From NCBI GenBank assembly GCA_018350325.1, contig JAEVLN010000016.1, positions 2,097,682 through 2,161,681 of the forward strand: a DNA stretch of 64,000 nt, written 5' to 3'. Both the position numbers and the translations under genes were made by a program. The DNA comes from Globodera rostochiensis (taxonomy: Eukaryota > Nematoda > Chromadorea > Rhabditida > Heteroderidae). Below, piece after piece: positions 8,976-21,474 of the stretch. Within the stretch, counting starts at the first letter, position 1. Each line of letters starts with the position of its first letter. Below the pieces are notes generated by a model. The model had not been told where the DNA came from, did not search any database, and worked only from the letters and a program-made list of their open reading frames with translations.

Positions 8976-9607
8976 GATTTTTATTATTAAAGTTGTATTT
9001 TGATCTATTGAAAGAATTAATATATTTATTTATATTATTTTTCTTATAAAGTTTAGAAAAAAGATTATATAAAAGAGTTGGCCCATCGCTTAGACTTACT
9101 TAAATTTACTCATCTCAGTCAAGCATTAAACCCTGAATTAAATAAACAAACGCGGCCTTTTCAACACTTATTTTGAATTTTTTAAATTAACAAAAAGCAA
9201 ACAAAAAATAAGGTTTAGTATTTTCAATATTATATGTGTATGCTTTTTTATGGGTTTGTTTTGTGATAGAATCGCCATCTTCCAGAATTTACTTTGTTGT
9301 AAGCATACACACAATAGTATAGTAGCATTAGAATTTTATCATATATATTCTTTTTTATTTAATAAAGGTAAATCATAAAATTTTATTTTATAATTTGGAC
9401 TTTAATGTTCCACTGGCAATCGGATTTTGACTAGAGCAATTAAAATATTTGTTTATCTAAATAAAGCATCAATTTAAAATTTACATAAAACGAACAAATT
9501 AATTGGTTATTGCAAATAATTAAATCTGCAAAACGAGAGAAATAAGATATTTAACAAAAATATAATGTGTTCAATCTTAATTCATCCCATTCATCGTAAA
9601 AAAAAAA
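8976..9607. other. AT-rich spacer with one exon-like frame and a small hairpin
   Basis: Contains the open stretch at 9057-9176, listed separately, and an 11-bp inverted repeat (TGTGTATGCTT near 9236, AAGCATACACA near 9301). The rest is AT-rich DNA in which nothing is recognised. Confidence 0.4.
9057..9176 (+). CDS. Exon-like frame, unknown protein
   Basis: A 39-codon frame directly after TTTAG, a possible splice acceptor, reading KELAHRLDLLKFTHL then SQALNPELNKQTRPF and ending in TGA. There is no ATG. Codon composition is more protein-like than in neighbouring AT-rich DNA, but the GC rise is small. No family is recognised. Confidence 0.18.
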   Translation, partial: KKDYIKELAHRLDLLKFTHLSQALNPELNKQTRPFQHLF

Positions 9608-9743
9608 TAAAGAACCTTCTAAAAAACCTTATAATTTTGCGTTTTTATGAAATGAAGCAAAAAAAAATAACTGTGTATAAAAACTATTTAAATAAAAATA
9701 CTTTAAAATCGGGGGCAAATGCGAGTCTGTCTGCAAATTTAAA
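9608..9743 (+). repeat. Dispersed repeat A, copy 1
   Basis: Shares ATAATTTTGCGTTTTTATGA, TGTATAAAAACTATTTAAAT and GCGAGTCTGTCTGCAA, in the same order, with 11031-11184. Copy 2 has about 30 extra bases near its left end. The copies lie 1.4 kb apart in the same orientation. No coding role is seen. Confidence 0.8.
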
Positions 9744-9931
9744 AAATAAATAGTATTAAATGAAGGAGCTTGATGGATTGTCTTGAAAGCCGTCGCAATC
9801 AAGTTGAACGAAGTATTGATAAATTAATATAACAACATATTAAAATATATGTTATTAAAAAAACAGATCGGTTATTTGTTAAGTTGCGAATGAAAATAAC
9901 GACACTGGTATTTTATAAATAAACGTCAAAA

Positions 9932-10149
9932 ACTATTGGGAAAAAAGCCGTTGAACAAAATCAAACCAAGGGCTAAACAGCATAAATGAACAAAGCCTTA
10001 CAAATTAGGAAAAATCAATAACTTTTAAAATAAAAATTTAAATACAGATTTATTACTTAGTCCCCCCGAATCATGCTTTTCGAAGCTAAAGCTGTGGAGC
10101 TTTTTCAAAGCTTTTATTTTTAATGTATCCTCAAAAAAAATTAACAAAG
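9932..10149 (+). repeat. 218-bp tandem duplication, unit 1
   Basis: Unit 1 starts ACTATTGGGAAAAAAGCCGT and ends TTAACAAAG. Unit 2 follows directly and differs by only a few bases. Each unit contains a small imperfect hairpin around AAAGCTGTGGAGCTTT. The near identity means a recent duplication or an assembly duplication. Confidence 0.9.
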
Positions 10150-10366
10150 ACTATTGGGAAAAAAGCCGTTGAACAAAATCAAACCAAGGGCTAAACAGCA
10201 TAAATGAACAAAGCCTTACAAATTAGGAAAAATCAATAACTTTTAAAATAAAAATTTAAATACAGATTTTTACTTAGTCTCCCCGAATCATGCTTTTCGA
10301 AGCTAAAGCTGTGGAGCTTTTTCAAAGCTTTTATTTTTAATGTATCCTCAAAAAAAATTAACAAAG
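10150..10366 (+). repeat. 218-bp tandem duplication, unit 2
   Basis: The second copy of the unit starting at 9932. It lacks two bases in a T/A run and has one substitution in the C run (TCTCC against TCCCC). It is otherwise the same by eye. Confidence 0.9.
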
Positions 10367-11030
10367 CATACATTACGGAATTTTTACATAAATTTTATAT
10401 CAAAGAATAAAAAATTTCATAAATTTTAGTTTTTTTAATTCACAAACATAAAAGCAAAATAAATGTTTCAGAAAATACAAGTAATAAAAAATCTAATTAA
10501 ATTTAATATAAACTAACAAAATGTTTCGATGATTTTATTTCTGCGGTTTAAGAATAGTAAAATCAATAAAAAAATTATTGTAGTCTTCTGCCTCTGTAAT
10601 TATATAAACCAAATAAAAACAACATTTATTGTTTAAGCAGATTTAAAAAAATTCTCAAAGACACAAATCTAACTAAGAAATTTCAAAGCAAAATTTAAAA
10701 ATAACTTTGAATTCACAAAGGCGTCAACTGCCCGCAATCGTCAAAAAAAAAATTGTTGAAAGACCTTGAGTAAAAAAAAAATACATAAGTTTAACAACAA
10801 TTTTTATTTAACCGATACGGAAAAAAGAAAAAAAATCCGAAGTGGAAGACCTAAAAGGCTAGTGATTTTAAAGTAATGCTCAAATTATTATCAAAATTAA
10901 CGGTTTTGTTTAATAAAAAATTGTTTTTTTTTGTTAAAAAGTCCCTTTTTTAATATTAACTCTTCAATATACTGAAATATTTAATTGCTCTCGTCTTAAG
11001 GATACAAATAAAAATTGGTAAAGAGAAATT
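10367..11030. other. AT-rich spacer, nothing recognised
   Basis: No long frame, repeat or RNA gene is seen. A short GC-richer piece at about 10720-10745 is too small to interpret. Confidence 0.4.
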
Positions 11031-11184
11031 ATAAAGAACCTTCAAATATTTATTTTATCAAATAACGCTACTGATAATTTTGCGTTTTTATGAAATGAAG
11101 CAAAAAAAATAACAGTGTATAAAAACTATTTAAATAATAATACTTTAAAAGCGTGTGGCAAATGCGAGTCTGTCTGCAATTTAA
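11031..11184 (+). repeat. Dispersed repeat A, copy 2
   Basis: The same sequence family as 9608-9743 with small indels and substitutions. Short frames on both strands here are by-products of the repeat. Confidence 0.8.
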
Positions 11185-11325
11185 ACCGTAAACAATATTT
11201 CCGAGAAATCGATTTTAAAAAAATGATATTTAATATGCATGAAATACATACAATGCTTAATTTAAAAGCATGTTCGCGAACGGACAATAATTCAAACAAT
11301 ATTAACATTTGGATTATCTGTTGAT

Positions 11326-11415
11326 ATGTATAAAAGTTTTTAAATTAGACAACAAATAAATTATCAAAACATGTATAAAAGTTTTTAAATTAGACAACAA
11401 ATAAATTATCAACAC
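11326..11415 (+). repeat. 45-bp tandem duplication
   Basis: ATGTATAAAAGTTTTTAAAT and the following ATTAGACAACAAATAAATTA occur twice in a row with period 45 (11326 and 11371). Non-coding. Confidence 0.9.
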
Positions 11416-12714
11416 TTTGAATTTAGTCTCATCATTATATTTAATTTGTATTTTTATTTTTTGTTTTAAATGTATTAAATATTTTAATTAAATATTATTT
11501 AATTTTTGAAATGACGGCGTTTAAGGATCGATAACTTTACACACAGCGCAAACTAAGTGCTTGGAAGCATTATCTAATAATAAGGCGCAGTATTTTTGCA
11601 CAACACGAGGAACAATCCGGGCACATGACATCAAACTAAAGAAATACACGATTTAAAATATGGAATAAAGATCGAGAGCAGCTTACTCGGGCTATAAAAT
11701 TAGTATAAAAGCCTAATAAATATAAAATAATATTATTAAAACGGAAATCGGACTATTTGCCAGGTTTTGGTCTGATCGGGTTGAAGCTTGAGTGCTCAGA
11801 CCTATTAATTAAACAAATGTATCAATCCATAGCTTGAAAATTCTTATCCATCACATTTTTTTTACTCGTCGTACGATCATCCACGCCAAGCATGCTACAT
11901 TGCAACAACGCCTGCCACATTACGCCAAATCAATTTATTTCTAAAACCCATTTAAAAATAACAAAATAAAATAATATTTTTCAAATTATCCGTAGTTTTA
12001 CGCGCTTTATGCGAATTTCTGTTTATAGTTGAGAAATTTAATTTCTATTTTCATCCTTTATCTTATTCATAGTCAAAGTATTTATTTAAAATATTTTTTT
12101 GTTAAATTCTCATTTTGTTATTTCATTTGATTACTAATACATCGTTTTTTATGCGAGCGTCATTATTATTTATGTTTTCTTTTTAGATTACTAATTAAAA
12201 CATATACATTAAATAATATATTTTAAAATATATTTTTTAATTTATGATAATTTAATTTCCGTCGGTAATAATGATTTTAACCATTTTATGTACAAATTGA
12301 ATTATATTACAATTCTTAGTAAAATATTTAAGCAAATTCTTTACCAATCTGATTAAATTTCCGATAACATTAAAATTTAAAACAATTAAACCAAGGAAGA
12401 TTTAAAAAGCATTATCATCAAAATTTGAACAAATAAAATAAAGGCCGTTACATAAAATAATTTTATTAAAAGAATGGTATTATGTAAACTGTGAGTGTAA
12501 CTATTAATTTTACATAATATGCTAAATTAAAAAAATTGTAGCGCTTCAACATCAATAATTAAAGTACCCTTAATAAATTAAAAATATATTTATAAAACAA
12601 AACTACTATTATATTTTATAAAACAAAGGCTATTTTCTGGCACTGGCAGATTTCATAAAATATAAATTGCATAGTATTTTTTCAGAAACAAAAAAACACT
12701 GAATTTATTAAAAC
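11416..12714. other. AT-rich spacer with GC-richer islands at 11510-11660, 11740-11800 and 11870-11935
   Basis: Three short islands are open in more than one frame. The first follows CACACAG, a fair acceptor, at about 11545 and reads RKLSAWKHYLIIRRS on the plus strand. The others give several equally plausible readings. They are noted as possible exons without a frame call. Confidence 0.3.
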
Positions 12715-12870
12715 GTCCGTGCGCCGAGGGTGGAGGGGGAACAGCCAGTGGTTTCCCGGTTCCGGTGCCGGTCCAACGTTTTGGGAACCGATTCCGGAAT
12801 CGCAAAAATCCATAAGCAATTTTGGAACCGACCGCGGAACCGCTCGAAAAATGGAACCGGGAAAACACTG
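12715..12870 (-). mobile_element. Fragment of a hAT-like element with GGAACCG/CGGTTCC repeats
   Basis: A GC-rich block with repeated CCGGTTCCGG, GGAACCG and CGGAACCG motifs. Read on the minus strand it starts CAGTGTTTTCCCGGTTCC at 12870, typical of a hAT terminus followed by subterminal repeats. No opposite terminus with CAGTGTTTT lies to the left, so the element seems truncated. Overlapping short frames on both strands are low-complexity by-products. Confidence 0.45.
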
Positions 12871-13370
12871 TCACAACACACAGTATCATCAGTTAATGAT
12901 CATTCCATACAACTAAAGCAATCAATTTTTGGTTTTAGCGTCCCATTTTGTTCATCTTAGCATAAACTTTGAGCAGATATCGGAAAAGAAAATCACGAGA
13001 GTTATTAAAATTTATAATAATTTCTTGGCACAATAACTTTAATATTGGTTTTAATTTAAATCTATTTTTCTTGATTGATTATAAGTAATCTAAATATAAT
13101 GAATTAGCTTTAAATATATAAAAATATCTTTTTAAAAATGCTTTAAAATTGTTTATTGAAATTTTGCAATTTCAGAATTATTTTTGTTTGACACGCCGCA
13201 TGCCCTGAACCCTCCATGTGATATTTCTAGCTCAGTTTATAACTGAATTTTTATTTTGTTTAATATTGGTTTTCTCAATTTCATTTTAATTTTGTGCGAG
13301 AAAAATTTAGAAATTAATTCTTTTAAAAAGGAACGCGAATTGGAATTTGTTTTGAATGAACGTCCTGCAA
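12871..13370. other. AT-rich spacer, nothing recognised
   Basis: No repeat, RNA gene or convincing frame is seen between the CGGTTCC block and the GC-rich dispersed repeat. Confidence 0.4.
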
Positions 13371-13439
13371 CAGGAGTGCGAGCCTTGTGTCGGATTCCGC
13401 CATTTCTTCTCGGGCGTCCAAATTCTTTAACAAAAATGA
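13371..13439 (+). repeat. Dispersed GC-rich 69-bp repeat B, copy 1
   Basis: CATTTCTTCTCGGGCGTCCA lies in a 69-base block with only six differences from 37596-37664, in the same orientation, while flanks beyond a few bases differ. Copy 1 lies in overlapping frames on both strands. Minus-strand readings such as EFGRPRRNGGIRHKA or LDAREEMAE are open in both copies. It may be a duplicated exon or a transposon end. Confidence 0.75.
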
Positions 13440-16400
13440 ATTTCACTTAAATCAAATTTCTTTATATATATTGGAGTTAGGCTTGAGCTATTTTTACAAA
13501 TTGCAGTTGTAAAAAGGGTTTTATTTTGATTATATTTAATAAAAAATTGTAAAAAAATTCAGTGACTCGATATTTTTGGTAGAAATTGAATAAACTGATA
13601 TTAAATCTAATTTGATTAATTAAAATATGTCTATTTTTTTATTTAAGAAAAAATTGATATAATGAATCTTAATTTTCAGTACACGTATGTGTGTTTTTTA
13701 ATAAGCCTACAAGGTTATTTTAATTTTCTTGCTGACTGAATTTTTCACTTTATTTAATAAATAACTTATTCATAGTACTTTTAATTGTTTGGCTTGTTGT
13801 TATATTTCACTGTTTACATGAAGGGGCTTGGGTCGGGTGGGTGAGATTTATTAACATTGCTTTATATAATGGCTTTATTTATTGTTTCTTAATTGTTGTA
13901 ATTTTATATTTTATTAAATATGCTTGAAGAAAGTTTTAATTCTTCTTTGATTCGGAACTTAAAGACTCTTAATTTGGTTTTGTTCACATTTTTTAAATTG
14001 TTTTCTTGCGATATTTTACATATAAGTATTTTAAAAGCATTATTATTCAAAATGCGTTCAATTTGTGGAATACATTTTTATTCCATAACGCTGTTTTTTT
14101 CATGACAAAAAATCTTTTTTTTCATGCTTATAACAAAAAACCGTAAAATTTCTCAGGTTTGGAGATTCGAGACCGATACCTTTTATAAAATAGATTCTGA
14201 GACATTTTGTTATATTTTTTGTTGTGGCAATAAAATTTTTTAAAACAGTTTATGACTTTAAAAATATACCATTATATCAAACGCAAACAAATAATTTATC
14301 AAGTTTAATGTTGAATTTGATTGGAATTGCACCAAATTGAATTGTAAAATTTTTGATTTATGGCATTATTATATTAATATTTTAAATTTGGCATGATTTG
14401 TAATAAATGGTGTATTCTTCAATCAAGCAATTTAAATGAATGTTTGTTTAATTTTAAATACGATATTGATTTTTTATATCTATATTAATGTTGAGCGGCG
14501 TTTTTTATAAATATTTATTATTTCAAAATACAAACAACAATTTCTGCTGATTTTTATATCAAACTAATTTTATTTACAGACATTGAAATTTATATTAATA
14601 ACCTTTTTTAAATTGTTTTTTGAGAATGAGTGTGGCTTTATTTGTTTATTTTAAAAGCGGCATTTGTTATTATTCCCATCCGAAAGAGAAATTTTAAGGA
14701 CGGGTTCTTTGACCAGTCCGTGCATAAATTAAATATTTGGTTCTTAAACTAAATTGTTTTAAAATTTGATTAAAACGTTAGTTAGTAAAAGTAGAACATT
14801 AAACTGAAGCCGCTGTATTCGACATTGTTGGGTTGGGATTTAAATGTAGTTTAATTTTTAAATTTATATTTTTGAAAAGCGAAATTTATAATTGTTTGAA
14901 ATTGTTGCGCATTCATTGTTCACTTCATAATTTTGTTTTGATTTAATATTTCTCTTTGTACGTTTTTTATTTATAATTAAATTCCATTTTCCTCGTGGAA
15001 ATTTATAAATATTAAAGTTTATTTTAGTGATCGCAAATTGACTGTCGTTACGGAGACGGATACACCCGACCCTTTTTGTTTAAAATTCAAGTCCGACACG
15101 AAGGTCGTTAACTTAATTTATTTTTAAACAGTAATTATAGTTAATTGATTGCAATAATTTGAACAATGATAATAAAAAATTTATTATACAACTTTTGATG
15201 TTTGACTTCTCCTAAATGTGGCTCCAGCGAAAATGCATTTAGTTTAAGCAACTTTTGGCTTCTCCGCGAAGCAGCTTATCTTCTTGAAAAAAGGTTTATA
15301 AGTATTAATCAATTGCTTGGATTTTTTAAAATTTTTTTGAGTCTTCGAGAAGCTTAAAAAACCCTTTAACGTTGAGAAGCGAAATTTTTGACTGCAGATT
15401 TCCCGGCATTGTTTAGTATTTTCAGTTTCAAAAGATATATTTGTGTTTATAAGATGGGGTGTGAAACAATGGTTAGCATCTTTCTGATCTTATTTTCATA
15501 AAGTTTACCAAAAGGTTTATATTGTGTAGATGTAAACCGGATTATCTTTTTGATAAGATTCTTAAGTGCGCATTAATTTTTACTGAGCTTCTATTTTATT
15601 ATGTTTTTTCGAGCTTGTTGCTAATTTACTATTATAAGGATATGTTTTGTGATATTATTAGATAAAATAAAGTTTAGTTTAAAAATTCTTATGTTTTTCT
15701 TCAAAGTCATAAATTTTAAAAAAAGCCGTAGGAGCAGATCTTTCGACGATACACTTTATTTTTATTAAAATAATTTAAAGCAATAGGTTATTTAATTGCT
15801 TTTTAAAGTAATTAAATTTTTTACAAGAGTGTATTTCAGTTGATATAAAAATTTATTAATTATTTAAATAAATAACAAAATTAGAGGAATTTAGATTTAT
15901 TAGAATATTGTTTTTATAAATATACAAATTGTTTTTTTAACTTTATTTATAATCTAATTTAAATAGTTGAGCAATAAACAACTTATTATGTCTTTTGCTC
16001 ATTTTTATTTGTTATTTAAATAATTGGCCGTTTCAACACCATTACTTTATATTTAATATTTTTAAAATTAAAAATCAAGATGCCTAGAGTGAAGCCAGGA
16101 ATAGTAGGCCGCCTTTATTAGATTTTATCTTTTTTTCTATGTTGCACTTACAAAGCAAATTTAAATAACAAAGTTATTATTGAATTTTTTTTTTTGTTAA
16201 AATAAATTCGAATAAGGGCTTCTTTTTTTTAAGAAAGATACAATTAGTAATTATTAAAGTGTGTTTGGTTGGTCTTCATTTGATAATTGTGCTGATTAAT
16301 ATATTTCAACCAATCTTAAATATTTAAAATTTGTATAAATAGTTTAACCAAGTTGTTCCATTTTTAAAAGATATACAATTTATATATTCGTACATGTGTT

Positions 16401-17569
16401 AACTAATAAATTATTGAAAAGTTCTTTGTAATACAAAAATTTAGGGAGTCATTTTTTAATTTCATTAGAATTAAAATGCGTAAGATGTTTTTTATAATTA
16501 AATCTGAAAATTTGTGTTTTACTTGTTTATTAAAATTAACATAAAAAGATTTGTTTATCTAAATAGTAGCTTTTATATATTTTATGCATAACGGCCATAA
16601 AAATACATTAATTTAAAAAATTGTATTCGATGGTCCTTTTTATCGCATATGTTCATCATGTCAGCGAGCAGCAGCTCTGAAATTTTATTTAAACTAATTA
16701 TATTTTATAGTTAATTTTTATTTTTATTAAAATTTTGTGGATTTTCATATTTTATTTCCAACAATGCTTACTCGTTTTCTTTTTTTTAACGTTTATGGTA
16801 ACGCATTTTGTTGAATTTTGAACAGTAGTTTACTGGGGTTTCTTTAGTTCGTTAATCATAAGCACGTAATAAACGCAAATAATATTGTTAATTATTTAAT
16901 TTTGTCGTAAATATACTATTGAGTTGACACCATGCTTTTAGTGAGCAGTTTTTAAAGTTAATAAATTTTATAAAGGAATTTATTCCTGCTCAACGTGGCA
17001 AAGAGACCTGGAATTATGTGCCCATGTCACGGGCAATTATAGTATTATTTAAAAAAGAGTTTTGTGTTTGTTTATTAGAATGAAAATATCTAAAATACTC
17101 CTAAAAAATAATTTTAAAATATCTAAAACTTGAAGCATTAAATAATCAATCTTGCGACAATTATAAAGATTATTTGATTAATTAAAATAATGAATTTTCT
17201 GCGTGATAATGTAATATTTAAACAAGTAAATTGTGCTTGAAAATTTATAATATTACACTTCAAGTGGGGGTCATGACATTAAAGCGCATACCGATGAAAA
17301 ATTGCTTCCAAAACACAAATAAATAAAACAATAAATAAATAAATTTCGATAATGATATAATCAGAAATTATGAATTAAAATTGTACAAATAACTTTATTA
17401 TTTAAAAAAGCATTAAAGAATTCTACAATATTTTTAAACCCATGAAATCTTTCTTTAACACCAAAAAAACAGGACTTAAATGATTTGATTAGCTATTCAA
17501 CAAATAATTTAAGCCAGAATGCGAGATATAACAAAATATTTCACCTTTAAATTATCAGCAAAAATTTAA
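13440..17569. other. AT-rich stretch with few GC-richer islets
   Basis: Mostly low-complexity AT-rich DNA. Short GC-richer islets at about 13820-13845, 14690-14725, 15040-15110, 15220-15280, 16655-16680 and 16985-17035 have no decisive frame. TTTTCAG at about 15420 could be a splice acceptor. No complete gene or RNA is seen. Confidence 0.35.
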
Positions 17570-17580
17570 CGTGCTGGGTC

Positions 17581-17795
17581 GTTTCGTAAAAACTGCCATC
17601 ATGGGCGTTTCGTAAATTCGCCATCAAGGGGCGTTTCGTAAATGCGCCATTATGGGCGTTTCGTAAATTCGCCAGGGCGTTTCGTAAAAACTGCCATCAT
17701 GGGCGTTTCGTAAATTCGCCATCAAGGGGCGTTTCGTAAATGCGCCATTATGGGCGTTTCGTAAATTCGCCAGGGCGTTTCGTAAATCTGCCACT
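17581..17795 (+). repeat. Left GTTTCGTAAA array of the foldback element
   Basis: Nine GTTTCGTAAA-containing units alternating with AACTGCC, TTCGCC, TGCGCC and TCTGCC, with a 98-bp super-period starting at 17581 and 17679. An apparent minus-strand frame through it is simply the repeat translated. Confidence 0.92.
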
Positions 17796-18530
17796 ATTAT
17801 ATATATAAATATATACACATTTTTATCGAACAAAAGGAATTAAAATTTTATTAACAAATATATAAAAATATAATTCAGAAATGATGTAGGTAGTAAATTT
17901 TCCATTATCCTTTCTATTCAATTTGCCTTCCCTTTGAATTGCTCTCCAAAAATTCGAATTGACCAACATAAAAAACTCTAAACGATAAATTCATGTTAAT
18001 TTAATTGACTAAACAGACTTTGTTATAAAACAGTGATTAAATTCATGAAAACTTTTTACCGGATCAAATTTATAAAATTTAAGAAAAAAATCAATTTATC
18101 TTTTGTGGTTGTTTGATTAGTTCAAAGTGGCTATCATGGAAATATAAAAACACTGATGCGACTGACGTCTTCTGACTGATGTTCAAGAGCTTAACTCAAA
18201 AAGTTAAGGCAAACTTAAAAAAAACAAACCGAGGTTTTCAAAAATTCTTCAAAACTAATGCCACAAATTAAAATTTGCTGTGCAGATAACATTAAAGTTA
18301 CTAAAAATGTAATCGCCTTCATCGTCGAGAGCGAACTAGGGGGGTGGTAGAAGAAAATATTTGGCGGCGCTTTCGAATTATTTGCCGTTATATTGTTGAA
18401 AAAAATAATAGGTGAATAAATTATTGTGAGGCGCTTCAATTTATTTGTCTGATCTGACGTTTACAATACTTTGATCGATTAAAAATGTGTATGCACTTAA
18501 TATATACATGTATATTATATTAATATAATA

Positions 18531-18712
18531 GTGGCAGATTTACGAAACGCCCTGGCGAATTTACGAAACGCCCTGGCGAATTTACGAAACGCCCATAGTG
18601 GCAGATTTACGAAACGCCCATAATGGCAGATTTACGAAACGACCTGGCGAATTTACGAAACGCCCTGGCGAATTTACGAAACGCCCATGGTGGCAGTTTT
18701 TACGAAACGACC
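18531..18712 (-). repeat. Right TTTACGAAAC array of the foldback element
   Basis: Eight units of TTTACGAAACGCCC/GGCGAA, the reverse complement of the left array, with the unit order not strictly mirrored. That suggests the two arrays expanded or contracted independently. Confidence 0.92.
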
Positions 18713-18952
18713 TAGCACCAAAATTTAATACCATTTTAAATTCTTATTAATCAACAAAAAGCCAAATTTTTTTTTAATAAATTACCAATTATTTATCGAT
18801 AAACATAACTTAAAAAAGTAACGAGTATATTATAAAATTCAATTATTAATTTGTAAAATCAAATTTGACAAACTTTGTTGAAATTTTATATTTCTCGGCT
18901 TGCTGGTCTTTGCACCCATAAATTAAATCGAATATTTGTACTTATTAAATAA

Positions 18953-19045
18953 ATGATAGAATACAAGAAATTCGAACAAAAGGATTGGACGCCTTTCGAA
19001 GACAGTTCCAGTGGAAGTGTAAAAAGCACCTTTTGTAACGACTAA
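18953..19045 (+). CDS. Short frame with ATG, unknown protein
   Basis: A 30-codon frame starting at ATG, with KKFEQKDWTPFED then SSSGSVKSTF. It has balanced composition and is clearly GC-richer than its surroundings. It ends in TAA TAA, but the same frame continues with protein-like composition (KRHMNICKSQKRRRHKD) to a TAG at about 19130. It may be a small exon; GTAAAA after the SSSGS part could be a donor. No family is recognised. Confidence 0.22.
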   Translation: MIEYKKFEQKDWTPFEDSSSGSVKSTFCND

Positions 19046-21348
19046 TAAAAAAGCAATTCAAAGAGGCATATGAATATATGTAAAAGCCAGAAGCGTCGAA
19101 GACACAAAGATTTAAAAATAAATCAATAGCTGATTCAAAATTTTACACGACAACAAAACATATTTCTAAAACAATAAACATACATAATAAATAAATATTA
19201 ATAAAAAATAAACGCGCCTCAATCATTTTGTGCTGCCTAACTTATTTGATCGTCCACCACATACAACGATTAATTAATAGAATTACTAATTTTTTAAATT
19301 ATTATTTATAGCTTTACCCCTCCTTCGGAGTAATAAACTTGCATAAATTCTCTTTAAAATTTTCTCTTTTTGAAACTCGACACCGCCGACTCCCGCCCGC
19401 ACCGAAAGCTTAAAATACGCTTAAAAAGGCCGCTCTGGAAAAACAATAACAACAAATAAAATATTATAAAGTAACGATTAAACCAAATTTTCAAAACAAA
19501 CGTGATTTAGTATTAAAACCATGCCAAAAAATTTCGTTTTTTTATGTTTGTATCAACTAAATAAAAATTCATTTTTCAGTTTATAAATTAACCGCACATT
19601 CAGCGTTGCCTGGTCTTTGACTTTGCTAGCGTAAATTCAAGGTTTGTTTCGAAAGAATCTGAAAAAAATAATCGTTCCACAAAAATAAGATGATCACAAA
19701 TAGTTTTTATCTTTTTTATATATCTTTTATAAAGTGATCAAATGCTTTTAATCAGTCGGGTTTTTGCTGTTTTCTGCGCTGTGGAGCGTTAAGCTTGGCA
19801 TATAGTATAATAAATTGTTATTATATTACTTGACACTTGCCACTTTCCATCACCCATTAACTCAAACGTGTCGGGCATCCTTTTGCCACACCTGTAATTT
19901 TATATTCCTATAATTTACTATGCCTTTTTTATTGTTAAATTTATAAGGAAACTTTGCAAATTTCATAAAATTAATATAATATTTTTTAGCACAAAATTAA
20001 ATACCTTTTGGAGTATTTGTAAACAGATTATTTTTGCCCATTAGATCGTATTTTTGTTCTAAATTTCTTTTAATGTTAATCGGCCAATTGTGTAGGCTTT
20101 AAGTTATTAATATTTAAACCCTTTTAACCTTATCACTTTATCCCAAATTTATGGAATTAATGTTATTCTGATAAATAAGAAATTATTGTTATTATATCTA
20201 ATAAGTTTCCAAAATAATGTCCACCGCCCAACCATCGCGCAAAATAGTATTAACTAACTTTTAATACTTTATCCAAAATGAGCGGGCTTATCATAATTTT
20301 AATTAAAGTTATTTGCAATCGTCTCTTCAGCTTAACGTGTATAAATTAATTTCAATTTTTAGTGTAAACCAACGACGACGAATTTGGACGTAAACGCCTA
20401 CGCTTGTTCAATGTAACAAAAATTAAGTCAATCCCAATGCTTTTATTTATGATGTTTTTTAAAAATGATTAATACAAATTTTAATGTAAAGAAATAATAT
20501 AAATTTAAAATAACATCAAAACACTAAGTAAATACAAAAAATAAAATAATAGAATGATTATCGAAACGCGAGAATTTGGAACATAACTGCAGATTAATAA
20601 CAAAATTATATTAAAAATAACATAACAAGTACAATATATTTTGCTAATAAATTGATATAAACATCATCATAAATCCAACAAGAAACACCTAAACTATGTA
20701 AAAACCAAAAAACGTAATTGTTAAAAAAATTTTCATTAAGGCAAGACCATTAAAACACTCTAATAAATATTTTTTAGCACCGAAATAAGCACGTTGCGAG
20801 TGCGCAAAACATCTGAAAAAATTAGCTCAAAAAATTAATAATTTTTTAAAGGAACGTTGTTTAAACAATAAATAATTAAAAAATATAATTAAAAACAGCT
20901 CGTGACTACCTCCTACAGATGGAGTACCTGTTGCAAGTTATAACATTTGATTTATTAAAATTAGACAAAAATTAAACATTATTAACCAGTAATGCATTAT
21001 TTATTGATTTGCAATTCAAAAATAAAATTCATTGATTGCATAAATTGTAATGAAAATGGAAAATTTAGCAATAATGTCATAATTAAAGAAAACTTACCAA
21101 ACTTATAGCTAGTTTTCAAGAACTTAACAATTTGTAAACCACAGCTGCGAATTATTATGAATTACAATATTTAATTAGAATAAATTTAAAACACAATTTA
21201 ATTTGCATTAAGGCCTAATTAAGATTAGTGTATAACAATTAAATTCAAAATTATAATTAATAAAATTTCAATAAAAAAAGCATGAATAAAATTACTCAAG
21301 AAAATAAATAGCTCATTTTATCAAAATAAATTAATGGCGGTATCTTAA

Positions 21349-21474
21349 GACGATGCAGCAGAATTCATCACAGAGATCGAAAAGCGGCTGGAAACGCTTG
21401 AGATGGCTAATGCACAACAAGGCGGCATACATAAGGAACTCAAAGGCCATGCGCCGATTTGGAGCGCCAAATAA
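21349..21474 (+). CDS. Exon-like island, helical C-terminal segment
   Basis: Forty-one codons reading DDAAEFITEIEKRLETLE then MANAQQGGIHKELKG and ending WSAK before TAA, with AATAAA overlapping the stop. The E/K/L heptad-like pattern suggests a coiled coil. No ATG precedes the block and an in-frame TAA directly precedes it, so it would be a last exon, perhaps after the AG in TTAAG. The antisense frame here looks less protein-like. Family unknown. Confidence 0.3.
   Translation, partial: DDAAEFITEIEKRLETLEMANAQQGGIHKELKGHAPIWSAK

Larger units (their letters stand above)
17570..18719. mobile_element. Mutator-like foldback element with array-built inverted ends
   Basis: Ends read CGTGCTGGGTCGTTTCG on the left and, in reverse complement, GGTGCTAGGTCGTTTCG on the right. 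The inverted similarity continues for about 200 bp. The flanks are an exact 9-bp direct repeat AAAATTTAA (17561-17569 and 18720-18728), as made by Mutator-like transposases. Each inverted end is a tandem array of a 20-28 bp motif containing GTTTCGTAAATTCGCC: nine copies on the left (17581-17795) and eight on the right (18531-18712). The left array also has a 98-bp higher-order period. The core (17811-18530) codes for nothing convincing, so the element is non-autonomous. Class assignment rests on duplication length and foldback shape. Confidence 0.82.

Noticed and set aside
12653..12960. Three overlapping frames around the CGGTTCC block
   Set aside because: They follow from the GC-rich repeated motif and are open on both strands; no domain is recognisable.
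17624..17833. 69-codon minus-strand frame with repeated L-R-N-A motifs
   Set aside because: It is the GTTTCGTAAA tandem array translated; period and sequence follow the repeat, not a protein.
18953..19250. Ciliate-type genetic code (TAA/TAG read as Gln), suggested by frames that continue through TAA
   Set aside because: The 1229-codon gag-pol frame uses only CAA/CAG for Gln and contains no TAA or TAG. TGA-only stops would also give such frames by chance in AT-rich DNA.
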